A stretch of 64,000 nucleotides of DNA from JBGSIC01 sp041751875 (GTDB lineage Bacteria > Bdellovibrionota > FAC87 > UBA2466 > JACKAF01), in the NCBI GenBank assembly GCA_041751875.1, contig JBGSIC010000016.1:1-64000 (forward strand). The letters run 5' to 3'. A program made the translations under genes and the position numbers. This document shows, piece by piece, positions 1 through 9,596 of this stretch. The notes below the pieces were generated by a model. The model saw only the letters and a list, made by a program, of their open reading frames with translations. It searched no databases and was not told the DNA's origin. Positions within the stretch are counted from its first letter, which is position 1. Each line of letters begins with the position of its first letter.

Positions 1-523
1 CACCAAAAGTGCCAAGTTTTTTTCCATCAAATTCTGCTCCTAGAGCTTCACAACTGTCGTCAATAATTTTTAGGTTGTGTGCTTGAGCGAGCTCCGTGAG
101 GGCTTTCCAGTCCGCCGGATGTCCAAAAGGATCCACCGCCATGATGGCTTTGGTTTTCTTGCTAATCTTTTTCTCCGCGTCACTCACATCCATGCAGAAC
201 GAATTTTTCTGGATGTCCACGAATCTCACCTGAGCGTGCTCGAAAAGAACAGGAGTGACACTCGCCACAAAGGTGAAGGACGGAACAAGCACTTCATCCC
301 CCGGACCAATACCTAGGGCTCGGACCAGTAGGTGCAAACCCGTCGTGCCTGAACTCACAGCGAGGGCATGCTTGGCTCCCACGTAATCTGCCATAGCTTT
401 TTCAAAGGCTTCGGTCTGTGGGCCTAAGGCAAGACGACCCGATTTCATGACATTGACCACGGCCTGAATGTCGGCATCGTTGATATCTGGAGCCGACAGT
501 TGAACTTTCCACGGATTTTTCAT
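1..523 (-). CDS. DegT/DnrJ/EryC1/StrS-family PLP aminotransferase, 3' end outside window
   Basis: This is the N-terminal part of a sugar-nucleotide aminotransferase, about 174 residues. It begins MKNPWKVQLSAPDI, then shows the family segments SGRLALGPQ, SSGTTGLHLLVRALG and GDEVLVPSFTFVAS, and DPFGHPADW and DDSCEALGAEF further on. Members transfer an amino group to a keto sugar nucleotide using PLP. The PLP-binding lysine would lie beyond base 1, so catalytic competence cannot be checked. The ATG lies one base after the TAG of the upstream 4,6-dehydratase, so the two are almost certainly co-transcribed. Dehydratase plus aminotransferase is the classic pair for making a 4-amino-4,6-dideoxy sugar. 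The exact product sugar is not readable from sequence. Confidence 0.9.
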   Translation of the reverse strand, partial: MKNPWKVQLSAPDINDADIQAVVNVMKSGRLALGPQTEAFEKAMADYVGAKHALAVSSGTTGLHLLVRALGIGPGDEVLVPSFTFVASVTPVLFEHAQVRFVDIQKNSFCMDVSDAEKKISKKTKAIMAVDPFGHPADWKALTELAQAHNLKIIDDSCEALGAEFDGKKLGTFG

Positions 524-524
524 A

Positions 525-2435
525 CTAAGCCGCCTCCAGGTTGTTGGCGACCGGTCGACCACGGACTCGGCTATGCTCTTGGGCGAGTTCCAACACTTCC
601 CGAGCGGTTTCAGGGCTTCCTTCTTGAGCCATTTTTACAAGCTTTTCAATTCGGCGGTTAACGTTCCGAGGATCGAGAGCGCCCTTGTTCGCTTCAAGGT
701 CGCCATTGGGAAGAACAAGAATTTCTTCGCAAACTGTTTTCAGTTCATCCCCACACAAATAGAGTTCTTCGGCGAGTTTCTCTCCGGGCCTTGCGCCGGT
801 GTAGATAATCGGAACTTCGTCGGGATTCTTTCCCAACAAAGTAATTAAGCTGGTAGCAATATCCACGATCTTGATGGGTTCGCCCATCTTAAGAATATTG
901 AGATCCCCCGGAGCCGAGATGGACGATGCCTTGAGTACCAAAGAAGCCGCTTCGGGTAGCAACATGAAATAACGAGTCATGTCCTTATGGGTGATCGTGA
1001 CCGGTCCCCCATTTCGAATCTGCTTCTTTAAAAGAGGAACAAGGCTTCCGCTGCTTAAAAGCACATTGCCGAAACGTACCGTGCAGTAACGTTTGCCGGT
1101 GCGCTTCGCCACGGTGCTGGTCATTAGCTCACAAACTCTCTTGGTGGCACCCATAATGCCAACTGGATTAACCGCCTTGTCGGTCGAGATTAGAACGAAG
1201 GTTTCTACATCCGTATCCGCACAAACATCGAGAAGATTCTTGGTTCCCAAAACGTTGTTCAACACGGATGCTTGAGGATTGGCCTCAACAAGATGAACGT
1301 GCTTATACGCGGCGGCATGAAATACGACCTGCGGTCGATATTTATTCATGACCAGTTTTACACTCGCGATGTCTTTTAAGTCGGCAAGCACGGGTGTGAT
1401 AAGTAAATTCGTTGAGCGCAAACCCAAGAGTTCTTCAGTAATCTGATAAAGACTGTACTCAGAGTGATCAAGCACGATAACTTCTGAAGGGTTGAGGCCG
1501 AGAAGCTGGCGAGCCAACTCACCGCCGATCGATCCGCCGCCGCCCGTTATCATCACGCGCTTGCCCGCAAGCTCCTCTTGGAGCGGAATGAGATCAATTT
1601 TCTTACGTGAGCGCTTCAATAAATCTCGCAATTGCACGTCACGCAAAAGCTCCCATTCACTTTTATCCGTAATTGTGGCACTTCCGAAGCTGAGGTACAT
1701 CTTGGGACGGACGCCGCAGCGGTGGCACTGCTGCAAAACATCTCGCAAAGCAGGCCCTTCCAAGTCCGCGATCGCGATCACGAGCGCCTTAACTTGGTAG
1801 CCGATCAAGAAGTCTCGCAAATGTTCGCGCGTTCCTAGAACACGGACTCCCCCGATAGATTTTCCTTGTTTACGAGGATCATCATCCACAAAGCCAATAA
1901 GCCTAAGGCTAAGATGCGGATCAGTTTTGATCCGGTGAGCCAGCTGAACGCCGTGAGTCCCGGCACCATAAATGATCGTTTTGCGACCACCCTCTCCGCT
2001 CGTCATCCGCTTGCGGTATTCATGCCATGCACGCCACAAAAGCCGACTGCCTGTTACGAGATAGGTGCTCACTAGAAGATCAAGAATAAGAATCGTAGGG
2101 CCCAATACCTGAAGGCGAACAAAGTAAAAGCCTGCTGAGATCAGAATGGTTGAAAAAACCATTGCCATCACGAGGCGAAAAGCATCTTGAGCGGTGATAT
2201 AGCGCCAGATAATGTGATTCGCTCCCATCGCGTAGAGCACACCTAGGCGAAAAAAAAGCGTCAGACCGCAGCAAGCAAAAAGCGGAACGGAGTAACGTTC
2301 GATGAAATACAAACCACCGCTGAGAAAAACAGCGATCCAAAAACTTCCGCCGACTAAAAGAACGTCGAGTATGGAACGGAAATCAACCCGATCATGGATA
2401 CGACGGAGCCAGTTGCGGTGAGGAAGCGAAGTCAC
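525..2435 (-). CDS. Membrane-anchored NDP-sugar 4,6-dehydratase (CapD/WbpM/PglF type)
   Basis: The 636-residue protein has about four hydrophobic segments in residues 20-130. A first Rossmann-like domain follows with YGAGTHG near 156-162, then the catalytic Polysacc_synt_2 domain with GGGGSIGGE near 298-306. The active-site region reads STDKAVNP (417-424) and MGATK (428-432). Methionine in place of the usual SDR tyrosine is typical of the WbpM/PglF/CapD group. These inner-membrane enzymes convert UDP-GlcNAc-type substrates to 4-keto-6-deoxy sugars. The gene is followed one base later by an aminotransferase gene and sits in a glycosyltransferase cluster, so it most likely feeds a polysaccharide or glycan. 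The length matches the long membrane-bound subfamily. Confidence 0.93.
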   Translation of the reverse strand: MTSLPHRNWLRRIHDRVDFRSILDVLLVGGSFWIAVFLSGGLYFIERYSVPLFACCGLTLFFRLGVLYAMGANHIIWRYITAQDAFRLVMAMVFSTILISAGFYFVRLQVLGPTILILDLLVSTYLVTGSRLLWRAWHEYRKRMTSGEGGRKTIIYGAGTHGVQLAHRIKTDPHLSLRLIGFVDDDPRKQGKSIGGVRVLGTREHLRDFLIGYQVKALVIAIADLEGPALRDVLQQCHRCGVRPKMYLSFGSATITDKSEWELLRDVQLRDLLKRSRKKIDLIPLQEELAGKRVMITGGGGSIGGELARQLLGLNPSEVIVLDHSEYSLYQITEELLGLRSTNLLITPVLADLKDIASVKLVMNKYRPQVVFHAAAYKHVHLVEANPQASVLNNVLGTKNLLDVCADTDVETFVLISTDKAVNPVGIMGATKRVCELMTSTVAKRTGKRYCTVRFGNVLLSSGSLVPLLKKQIRNGGPVTITHKDMTRYFMLLPEAASLVLKASSISAPGDLNILKMGEPIKIVDIATSLITLLGKNPDEVPIIYTGARPGEKLAEELYLCGDELKTVCEEILVLPNGDLEANKGALDPRNVNRRIEKLVKMAQEGSPETAREVLELAQEHSRVRGRPVANNLEAA

Positions 2436-2591
2436 GATAACTTATCGGAAATATTAAGAATGAACTTAAAATCTCGTGCACTTTTTTTCCCGCCTAACCC
2501 CTTGACTCATTAGAGATTTTCTCCAACGTGCGCCCTTTCTTTTTCTTCACGCCATGCATCAACTATGTGCGTCAAACCACCGATAAGCTAG

Positions 2592-4505
2592 GTGGATTTC
2601 TCCGTTGCATGGGCAATGGCGAATCCGCCTCGAATTATGTTAGACGAACTTAAAAAACCGGTGCGAGCCACCTTAAAGGTGATTTTTTCAGACTTCCACG
2701 CGGTCGCTCGCATTTGGAGGGAAATCAAACTGCGGCCCAGCTTTATCGTGGTACCGCCAATTTTCTCCATTCTCACCATTCTTTGCGAGTACGCGTTTAT
2801 TGCCTTCCTGTACCCACTTGTCCAAGGCCTGATCTACGGCAAGGTCAACTTTCAAACCAGCCCGCGCATGCTGACTGTGTTTTTCAAACACGTAGCGGAC
2901 TGGTTAAACTACCCTTCCCTCGAAGCGATTCCGGTAAACCACCTCATGTACGCCGGTATCACGTTACTACTCACGCGCTATTTTCTGATGTTCTTAAACA
3001 ACTACATCGCCCTGATGTACTCACAGTTGCTTGCTCACGAAACGCGCATGCGGATTGCGGAACGGGAACTCCATTTCGGTCATCAATATTTTGAACGGAT
3101 GAAAGTGGGTCAAGAAATCAGTGTTCTGACTCACGTTTACCGCCTCACCTCCACGATTCAACATTTAAAAGAACTTATTCTGCAAACCTTCCTGCTTACG
3201 GGATACTTTTTTATTCTGGTGGGACTAATCGGCAAATGGAGTTTGCTCGTACTGTTGATCATGGGAAGCGTAAATTCATCTACTCGCTACATCCTTCGTC
3301 GGATAAAGAAAGACTCAGAAGTGGATGCCAAACAGGAACACGGCCTTTACGATTCCTTTTACAACCTTTTATCCACAAGCCCGCTTATTAAAGCCTACAA
3401 CCACGAGAACCGATCTCTGGAATCTTTTCGCCATTTATCGAACGGATTCATCCGCACCCAAACACGAATGTTTGGAAAGAAGGCGTTCCTCAACCCATTC
3501 CAGGAAGCGTTGCTCATTCTACTTATTCTGCTTGGATTCCAGCTCGTCATCACCTTTACGCGTGACTACTTACCAAAAGAAAACCTGGTCGCTGTCGCCA
3601 TGACAGTTTTTGTCATCTTAAAGCGAATGGCTTCGAACCTTCAGGCCATTAGCGACCAACGTACCGCACTCTCTTCTCTCGAAGGAGCGTTAAACAACGT
3701 ACTCCGTATTCTCAGCGATGACGAAAAGTACTACGTGCCGTCGGGTTCAAGCGAGTTCAACGGATTTCAAAATGGGATTTCTATCCGAAACCTTTCTTTT
3801 ACCTTTGATGGCCAACGAACCATTCTTAATAAGGTAAATCTCGCCGTCAACAAAGGGGAGACTCTGGCTTTAGTGGGAGCCACCGGATCGGGCAAGTCGA
3901 CCCTTGCAAAGCTGATTCAGCGCTTTTACGACTGCCCTCCAGATTCAATTTTCTTCGATGATAAGGACATTCGGGATTTTTCGTTGTCATCGATACGCGC
4001 TCAAATCGCGCACATCTCACAGGACGTGATCATTCTCAACGATACGATTCGGATGAATGTCCTTTTTGGCTTGGAAAACATTTCCGAAACTCAGCTCACG
4101 GAAGCCATTACAAAAGCGAGATTGGGAGATTTAATCAAGAAGCTCCCTCAGGGACTAGAAACCGCCGTGGGAGAACGAGGAACACGTCTTTCCGGCGGCG
4201 AGAAGCAGCGCATTGCCATGGCCCGTGCGATTCTAAAACCTTGCAGCTTGGTGATTCTGGACGAAGCCACCAGCGCACTTGATTCGATTACCGAACTGGC
4301 CGTTCAAGAGGCGGTCGACGAAACTTTGAAGGAAAAGACGGCGATCGTCATTGCCCATCGACTTTCCACCGTTTTGAAAGCCAACCGAGTCGCCGTGATG
4401 CATGAGGGTCAGATTGTCGAATTGGGTACGGTTCAGGAACTTCTCGATCTTAAAGGTTACTTCTACGAACTTTGGACCACGCAGCAATTGCGATCCACCG
4501 GCTGA
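2592..4505 (+). CDS. ABC exporter, fused transmembrane and ATPase domains (MsbA-like)
   Basis: This 637-codon ORF encodes a half-transporter. An N-terminal hydrophobic region of roughly six membrane spans (residues 55-370) is followed by an ABC ATPase. Walker A GATGSGKST is near residue 430, the signature LSGGE near 532, Walker B LVILDEATSALD near 553, and IAHRLST forms the H-loop. Such proteins form homodimers that flip lipids or lipid-linked glycans. Its place in a polysaccharide locus suggests export of a lipid-linked glycan, which is inference. The first start is GTG at 2592; in-frame ATGs at 2616 and 2637 are alternatives, and none has a convincing Shine-Dalgarno. The 3' end overlaps the convergent glycosyltransferase gene by 56 bases. 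Confidence 0.9.
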   Translation: MDFSVAWAMANPPRIMLDELKKPVRATLKVIFSDFHAVARIWREIKLRPSFIVVPPIFSILTILCEYAFIAFLYPLVQGLIYGKVNFQTSPRMLTVFFKHVADWLNYPSLEAIPVNHLMYAGITLLLTRYFLMFLNNYIALMYSQLLAHETRMRIAERELHFGHQYFERMKVGQEISVLTHVYRLTSTIQHLKELILQTFLLTGYFFILVGLIGKWSLLVLLIMGSVNSSTRYILRRIKKDSEVDAKQEHGLYDSFYNLLSTSPLIKAYNHENRSLESFRHLSNGFIRTQTRMFGKKAFLNPFQEALLILLILLGFQLVITFTRDYLPKENLVAVAMTVFVILKRMASNLQAISDQRTALSSLEGALNNVLRILSDDEKYYVPSGSSEFNGFQNGISIRNLSFTFDGQRTILNKVNLAVNKGETLALVGATGSGKSTLAKLIQRFYDCPPDSIFFDDKDIRDFSLSSIRAQIAHISQDVIILNDTIRMNVLFGLENISETQLTEAITKARLGDLIKKLPQGLETAVGERGTRLSGGEKQRIAMARAILKPCSLVILDEATSALDSITELAVQEAVDETLKEKTAIVIAHRLSTVLKANRVAVMHEGQIVELGTVQELLDLKGYFYELWTTQQLRSTG

Positions 4506-5274
4506 TAGCTTCAAAATAGCGTACGGTCTGATACACACATCCGATGCGCGAAGTTGTCAGATCTGTTACCCCGTACTTTCGAACCTGATCCAACATCCAC
4601 CGTGCTCGAGATAAAACGGGATAGCTCTTACTATTACAAAAATGTAGTACGACATCTCCGGTTTGGTAAAAATTTTTAGTTCCTTGGATATTTGAATAAG
4701 TGTAGCCATCAGGCGATGGGTACTGGTTCATTCTCAACCGGTCTTCACGATCCACGAAAACGTGTTTTCGAACCACCGCCGAGTTTTCGAAGGCATCCAC
4801 CACGGCGGCTTGCTCCCACCAAGTGTCGTAAAGTGGAGCGTAGGTGGGAGAGAGATCGCTTTTGTTCATCGCAAACATCTCTAAAAGAAATGATCGGGAC
4901 CAGGGGGTGCTTTTTACAAAAAACACTCCCATATTGATATGATTCCAGTCTCTCTGGAACACAAAGTCGTGCTGTGCTCTTATCTCAGATGAAAAAATGT
5001 TTTCCAAACTGACATCGAAGCGAGTAAACACGGCGTCCGCGTCCATCCAAAGCACGTAATCGTAGGAAGCAAGAGCGGCTTCAACGAGAAGCAGCTTGTA
5101 CCAAGAGGCTGGGCGGGAAAAATCCTCGGGAACCTCTTTATGATAAAGAAAATCGTACCCATGAATACTGCAGTAGTTGCGCTTGTTTGCGGCCGAAAAG
5201 TCCCATTCCGTTTGGAACCGACGACCAATAGCCAGGCTGACTATCGCTATTTTTAATGGCTTTGATGATGCCAT
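4450..5274 (-). CDS. Putative glycosyltransferase, GT34-like (galactosyl transferase GMA12/MNN10 fold)
   Basis: The 274-residue protein starts KIAIVSLAIGRRF and contains ANKRNYCSIHGYDF, then WYKLLLVEAAL and YDYVLWMDADAVF. This is the usual layout of nucleotide-diphospho-sugar transferases with a DxD metal site (here DAD near residues 98-100). A later HFCNSKSYP is consistent with the C-terminal His region of the family. There is no signal peptide, so it should act in the cytoplasm or at the inner membrane face. It is the most downstream of a minus-strand run of glycosyltransferases, 26 bases after the previous gene. The donor and acceptor sugars are not predictable. The gene tail overlaps the ABC exporter on the other strand. 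Confidence 0.75.
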   Translation of the reverse strand: MASSKPLKIAIVSLAIGRRFQTEWDFSAANKRNYCSIHGYDFLYHKEVPEDFSRPASWYKLLLVEAALASYDYVLWMDADAVFTRFDVSLENIFSSEIRAQHDFVFQRDWNHINMGVFFVKSTPWSRSFLLEMFAMNKSDLSPTYAPLYDTWWEQAAVVDAFENSAVVRKHVFVDREDRLRMNQYPSPDGYTYSNIQGTKNFYQTGDVVLHFCNSKSYPVLSRARWMLDQVRKYGVTDLTTSRIGCVYQTVRYFEAISRWIAIAAWSKVRRSNL

Positions 5275-5300
5275 AACGGGTTATTCCAATCCGTAGAAAT

Positions 5301-6275
5301 TCAGGCCGCTTTTTTTTGATCTAGCTGCCGCCGGCGCCGCACTTCATGCGCGCGCCCATTGAGATAACTGGCCCACCGCACTAACGGGAGCAGTCCCGAT
5401 TCCAGTAACCAACGAATCACTCTCTGTTTCGGAGTGAGCTTGCCCCTCTCGAGAACTTTCTCAAAGTAGGAGCGTCCTTTGACCGGATCTCCAACAAAGT
5501 AGTGTGTTACTGCTAGTCGATAAAGCATGGCCTGGCGTGAATCGGAAAATTTCTCAAACTGGCTAGTATGCTTCTGGAAAAACCGTTCAAGACAGAGCGC
5601 GTACTGAGGAGTAAAAGTGACGGAAATACCGTGGCTAACATGGCAGTCATAGGTAATGGTGGAAAGAGCTTTAAATCCCCACTTCCCTTCCAAACCGAAC
5701 CGCAAAGTAAAGTCGAGATCTTCGAAAGGACCCAAACTGGAATCAAATCCTCCCAATGAGTCGAAGACTTCCCGCCGAAAGCACAGTCCGCCTGTGCCAG
5801 GTGTCCAACCAAGCAACACGGCCACCCTGTTTTCCGGACGTACCTTATTCAGGGAGCTTACAAAAGCAACGGAAATCATCTTCTCTTGGCGCCACAGAGC
5901 CTTGTACCCCCAAGCCATTCCGATACCAGGAGTTTCGATAGCCGAAAGAAGTTCCTCAATCGCAGTGGGCCTTAGAGCGTCATCAGAATCTAAAAACAAT
6001 ATATAAGGAGCGCGACTAGCGCGGACTCCTAGGTTTCGCACCAATCCCGGCCGACCTTGGCTCGCATGGGGACTCCTTACTAGACGAACGCGCGGATCCT
6101 CTACGGTGGCAATCTTTGCCACTGTTTGGTCCGTCGAGGCATCATCGACAACGATTAGTTCAAATCGAGAATTAGTTTGGGCAAGCGCGCTTCGCAGTGC
6201 TCGAACGATCGAATCTTCTCGGTTGTGCACCGGAACGACAATACTGATTTTTGGAAATGTAGAGGTTTCTGCCAA
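5301..6275 (-). CDS. Family 2 glycosyltransferase
   Basis: The GT-A fold begins with ISIVVPVHNREDS, followed by FELIVVDDASTDQT, ARNLG-like VRNLGVRASRAP and LFLDSDDALRP (the DxD metal site). FEDLDFTLRF supplies the ED motif near the catalytic base. I chose the TTG at 6275 as start. It lies one base after the TAG of the upstream gene with an AGGGA six bases ahead, and it brings the family homology close to the N-terminus. The longer ATG start at 6377 would add 34 residues translated out of frame through the upstream gene. The C-terminal third is probably helical and ends in a basic stretch. This is a cytoplasmic enzyme of the polysaccharide locus; its specificity is unknown. Confidence 0.85.
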   Translation of the reverse strand: MAETSTFPKISIVVPVHNREDSIVRALRSALAQTNSRFELIVVDDASTDQTVAKIATVEDPRVRLVRSPHASQGRPGLVRNLGVRASRAPYILFLDSDDALRPTAIEELLSAIETPGIGMAWGYKALWRQEKMISVAFVSSLNKVRPENRVAVLLGWTPGTGGLCFRREVFDSLGGFDSSLGPFEDLDFTLRFGLEGKWGFKALSTITYDCHVSHGISVTFTPQYALCLERFFQKHTSQFEKFSDSRQAMLYRLAVTHYFVGDPVKGRSYFEKVLERGKLTPKQRVIRWLLESGLLPLVRWASYLNGRAHEVRRRRQLDQKKAA

Positions 6276-6276
6276 A

Positions 6277-7197
6277 CTATTTCCCTTTGGTTCCCGACGC
6301 CCTAAAGTCAGTTTCCCCAGGAAAGAAACGCTGAAGAGTCTTTTCCAACGATGTGCGCGCACGATTGAATAGATCAAAATCGGCTACCGTGATGGGGGCT
6401 CGCTTTCGGACCGTCTGATAATCGACCCCGAGCTGATAAAGCCCTTGGTAAGCAAGCGCTTTTACCCAAGTAACCAGCCAAGCTCGCGCCGTCGTCACCG
6501 GAAAGCGAGTGAAGTACTGCGCGTAGATCTGGTGGTTAAACCGAAGCCGCATCAAAAGAGATTCGACTGGGATAGTAACCGGTTGAATATAAACATAGTC
6601 CATCTGGGGTAAAACCAAATAGGGCGACCGCATCAAAATACGTAGCAAGTAATCAAAATCTTCGCTCGCCTTCAGTCTGGGATTGAATGACGTACTGCGA
6701 GCAACTTCCGATCGCAAAAAGGTCGGGGCGTAGGGAATAGGAAGGGCTTGCGGACGAGTCAGAGCAGGATGCAACTCCGGCCCCTTCCCTTGTGTCATAG
6801 GCACTAGCTGAGGATTGCGATTCTCTGGAGAAACCACCACCATCCCGGTCGCCACCACATCAATCTGCGGATTCTGTTCGAAGACTCTTGCCATGTCGCC
6901 CAACCGATCCGGATAGATCCAGTCGTCGGCATCCAGCATGCCGATGATCTCCCCCTGGGCTAACTCGAGGGCTTTCTGCCGGGCAGCGCCTCGTCCCGCG
7001 TTGTCTTCCAAACGAAAGTACCGAATTCGCTTGTCACCAATTTGATCTACAATTTTCTTTGTATCATCGTGGGAGGCATCGTCGACCAGCACGCATTCCC
7101 AGTCGGAACAACTCTGATGGATAAGCGAACACAAAGCGCGCGGTAGCGTCGCTGCCGCGTTATAACTCGGCATTAAAATGGAAAATAATGGCTTCAT
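6277..7197 (-). CDS. Family 2 glycosyltransferase
   Basis: The 306-residue protein opens with FSILMPSYNAAATLPRAL, then CVLVDDASHDDT, GRGAARQKALE and GMLDADDWIYPDR, where DADD is the metal-binding DxD motif. SEDFDYLLRIL carries the acidic ED pair. These are all diagnostic of GT-A family 2. Its ATG overlaps the stop of the preceding ligase-like gene (ATGA type overlap, 7194-7197), so translation is probably coupled. It is one of three consecutive GT2 or GT2-like steps on this strand. Donor and acceptor cannot be told from sequence. Confidence 0.9.
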   Translation of the reverse strand: MKPLFSILMPSYNAAATLPRALCSLIHQSCSDWECVLVDDASHDDTKKIVDQIGDKRIRYFRLEDNAGRGAARQKALELAQGEIIGMLDADDWIYPDRLGDMARVFEQNPQIDVVATGMVVVSPENRNPQLVPMTQGKGPELHPALTRPQALPIPYAPTFLRSEVARSTSFNPRLKASEDFDYLLRILMRSPYLVLPQMDYVYIQPVTIPVESLLMRLRFNHQIYAQYFTRFPVTTARAWLVTWVKALAYQGLYQLGVDYQTVRKRAPITVADFDLFNRARTSLEKTLQRFFPGETDFRASGTKGK

Positions 7198-8417
7198 GCG
7201 GCTTCGAGGTGAGCCCGTGCGGCTTCACGATTCATCCCCATCGAAAGTGCAGCACCCACAGGAGCATACATGATCATAAACACCAATAGAGCACGGCCCC
7301 CATAATAGTACTCACCAGAACATCCACCAAGGAAGGCTACGATAAACATGGAACGGTAGGCTAATGACAACTTGGCATAGCGCACGGGGGAACGGCCTGC
7401 CGTTTTCCACAAACGCTTTAAAAAAGTATAGAGTAGATAGACGCCAATAATCCCGGTTTCCAAAAGTATCTGCACAAAGAAATTATGGCTACCTGTTTTC
7501 CAAAGGGAAGTATAACCCCCGCGATGGAAGAATCCGGTTCCGAAGAAGGGGGCGTGAACAAACTTCGGTCCTTCACTCATCAAATGCCCTAATCGTGAAC
7601 CGTCATCGATGTTAATCATGTTACTAATATTCACGCCGTCATCCGTCTGGCGAAAAATGCGATCCCAATCCTTCTTGAATCGGGCATTCATATTGTAAAG
7701 CATAAGTAGCCCTATCGGGGCGACGGTGAAGTAAGCTATGGTTTTGTAGTTTAGCTTCTGCTTAAAAATAACGTAGGCCACTCCCGCGATCAGAGCAATC
7801 CAGCCACCACGACCACCAGTCATGCCGATGCCAGCTATACTCACAGCAATACACACCATTGCGGCTTTTCGCCAGTTGGCTGTTCCATAGTCAGCCGTCA
7901 GAAGCGCAATAGTGTAAGCCAGCATCATCGCCAAAATAACGCTAATTTGGTTAGCCGCTTCAAACACGTTATCTACGAAATCATTTCGTTCACGAAATCC
8001 CACAAGACAAGCGATCCCAGTAATCAACATACAAAGGAGAAGGGCCCAGTGATATTTTTGTATCGCTTCTCTGTCGCAGATCGCGCGAGCTGTGTAGAAG
8101 CCCGCAATAGCGTAAAGAGCAAACTTCGAGTACTTCAAACCAATGAAGTAGAAAATCAACATTGGCTTACGATACTCGTGGTAGTACACAAGCATCAGAA
8201 GCACACCCAATCCACACCACGCCATAAAATATTTACCGTATTTCAACAATACGGCGTCGTAGCGCACCGTGGACTGACGGGCCGCCAGAAAAAGTAGCCC
8301 CAGGTAAGGCCAAATCAAATAGTCAGTAATTTTCAAGGCACCGAATTTCGTTTGGTTGTCCAAACCCAAGTTAGGTAAAAACAGCAGTGGCATGTACCAG
8401 ATCCATAAGTTTTTCAT
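7194..8417 (-). CDS. O-antigen ligase / polymerase-like integral membrane protein (Wzy_C type)
   Basis: The 407-residue protein is strongly hydrophobic, with about ten predicted membrane spans. It contains GGRGGWIALIAGVAYVI and a large loop ending GSHNFFVQILLETGIIGVYLL. That HN...LLETG pattern is the hallmark of the O-antigen ligase/Wzy superfamily. Such proteins either polymerise lipid-linked repeats or ligate glycan to lipid A core or protein. Which applies here cannot be decided, because WaaL, PglL and Wzy share this pattern. It overlaps both neighbouring glycosyltransferase genes by four bases, indicating a tightly packed operon. It is the only ligase or polymerase candidate in this cluster. 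Confidence 0.85.
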   Translation of the reverse strand: MKNLWIWYMPLLFLPNLGLDNQTKFGALKITDYLIWPYLGLLFLAARQSTVRYDAVLLKYGKYFMAWCGLGVLLMLVYYHEYRKPMLIFYFIGLKYSKFALYAIAGFYTARAICDREAIQKYHWALLLCMLITGIACLVGFRERNDFVDNVFEAANQISVILAMMLAYTIALLTADYGTANWRKAAMVCIAVSIAGIGMTGGRGGWIALIAGVAYVIFKQKLNYKTIAYFTVAPIGLLMLYNMNARFKKDWDRIFRQTDDGVNISNMINIDDGSRLGHLMSEGPKFVHAPFFGTGFFHRGGYTSLWKTGSHNFFVQILLETGIIGVYLLYTFLKRLWKTAGRSPVRYAKLSLAYRSMFIVAFLGGCSGEYYYGGRALLVFMIMYAPVGAALSMGMNREAARAHLEAA

Positions 8418-9319
8418 GCCGCGCCTCGTTCCGATTGGGGCGATTCAAAGGCCCGGGGCTCAATCCTATGGGCGGTCCACACACCCTCACACGCCGCCCA
8501 AACAGCATGTTGATTTCGGTATCGCCAGGCATAGGCAAAGACGGTTTTCGCAAGCTGCAGGAAAGCTGTTGGGCGGTAATACCAACTCAGATGTTCGAAT
8601 ATGATCAAAGATCGATTGCGGGCTAATGACCTTACGTAATCTACGACATTGTCCACCCTGCATCCGCCTGTGGGATCGGCCAAGTGATTCAACCTTGCTT
8701 TGCCATTAAATTGGATGCGGCCACCCGCTCTGCGGACGCGCAAGCAAAAATCGGCTTCTTCATACAGAGCGGCACCTTTTCCAAAGCGCTCATCAAAGCC
8801 ACCCATTTTCTCAAGCCACGCCCGATCGGCGGAAAAATTGCACCCGACCGCGTGATCCACTTCTTTACTCTCCGTAGAAGAGAAACCTTGCATGGGGACA
8901 GCGCGCCAGTAAGAAAATTTTCCGACCTGCGTAGAGGGAAGTAGCAGAGTCCCTTTCTGGTCAACTCCCCCTGCCACTAGCGCGCAGCCAGTATTTTGGT
9001 AAGTCAGCATGTGTTGTGAGGCAAACTCTTCAGTGCACCGGATATCGTCGTCCACATAGATCACATGAGAATAACGAGCCTGCTGCCATCCAAAGTTTCG
9101 TGCCTTGGGTAAACTTTTGAACGAAACATGAAAATGCCGAACCGAAGAACCATGGGATCGCAGAAACTCTTTCACTTCTGGAGCGACCTGATCAGATTGA
9201 TCCACCACAATAATTTCCAGGGGCTGGTAGCTTTGCCGGATGAGGTCAGTCAGCGCGTTGACGAGAGTTCGCCCTCGATTGAGTGTACAAACTACAATAC
9301 TGGCTCCCAACTCACGCAT
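8414..9319 (-). CDS. Family 2 glycosyltransferase
   Basis: This 301-residue GT-A enzyme has the N-terminal signature ASIVVCTLNRGRTLVNAL, then EIIVVDQSDQ, KARNFGWQQA, and YVDDDIRC with the metal-binding DDD. GGFDERFGKGA followed by YEEADFCLRVRRAGG is typical of rhamnosyl/galactosyl-transferase-like GT2 members. It is the first gene of the minus-strand operon 9319 to 4450. Its ATG faces the divergent Wzc-like gene across about 277 bases, so the promoter for the run probably lies in 9320-9596. Its sugar specificity is unknown. Confidence 0.9.
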   Translation of the reverse strand: MRELGASIVVCTLNRGRTLVNALTDLIRQSYQPLEIIVVDQSDQVAPEVKEFLRSHGSSVRHFHVSFKSLPKARNFGWQQARYSHVIYVDDDIRCTEEFASQHMLTYQNTGCALVAGGVDQKGTLLLPSTQVGKFSYWRAVPMQGFSSTESKEVDHAVGCNFSADRAWLEKMGGFDERFGKGAALYEEADFCLRVRRAGGRIQFNGKARLNHLADPTGGCRVDNVVDYVRSLARNRSLIIFEHLSWYYRPTAFLQLAKTVFAYAWRYRNQHAVWAACEGVWTAHRIEPRAFESPQSERGAA

Positions 9320-9596
9320 TAGGCTCCCGGGGTTCTCCTAAGCCCTACGACAGGCTAGAGCAGAACGCTTAGTCGCCTTTTGGAACGGGGCAGAAGTCAG
9401 TTGAGATTGTTACGAAAGGAAGTGCTTTGGGGGCGGAGCTATCAATCACCCTAAGCTTTGTCCATCAGAGATTTCATCGTGCGTCAGAAATTAATACGCT
9501 GCTTTACTCGCTGCGTTGTTATTTTTGCGGGCGGCTCTTCCGATAGGTCACTCAGGAAGCACCGAGCTTCCTAACGGCACGCTTAAGAGAGTTAAA
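9320..9596. promoter_or_regulatory. Divergent intergenic region between the minus-strand glycosyltransferase operon and the Wzc-like gene
   Basis: The 277-base gap must hold promoters for both directions, but I see no pair of hexamers strong enough to place one. A perfect 7-base inverted repeat, AGGAAGC at 9554-9560 and GCTTCCT at 9566-9572, sits about 25 bases before the chosen GTG start at 9597. It has no T-tract, so it is a leader hairpin or operator candidate rather than a terminator. An AAGAGAG seven bases before the GTG is the likely ribosome binding site. Confidence 0.35.

Noticed and set aside
6276..6377. N-terminal 34-residue extension of the glycosyltransferase at 5301-6275
   Set aside because: It runs out of frame through the 3' end of the preceding gene, and the TTG at 6275 has a better placed ribosome binding site.
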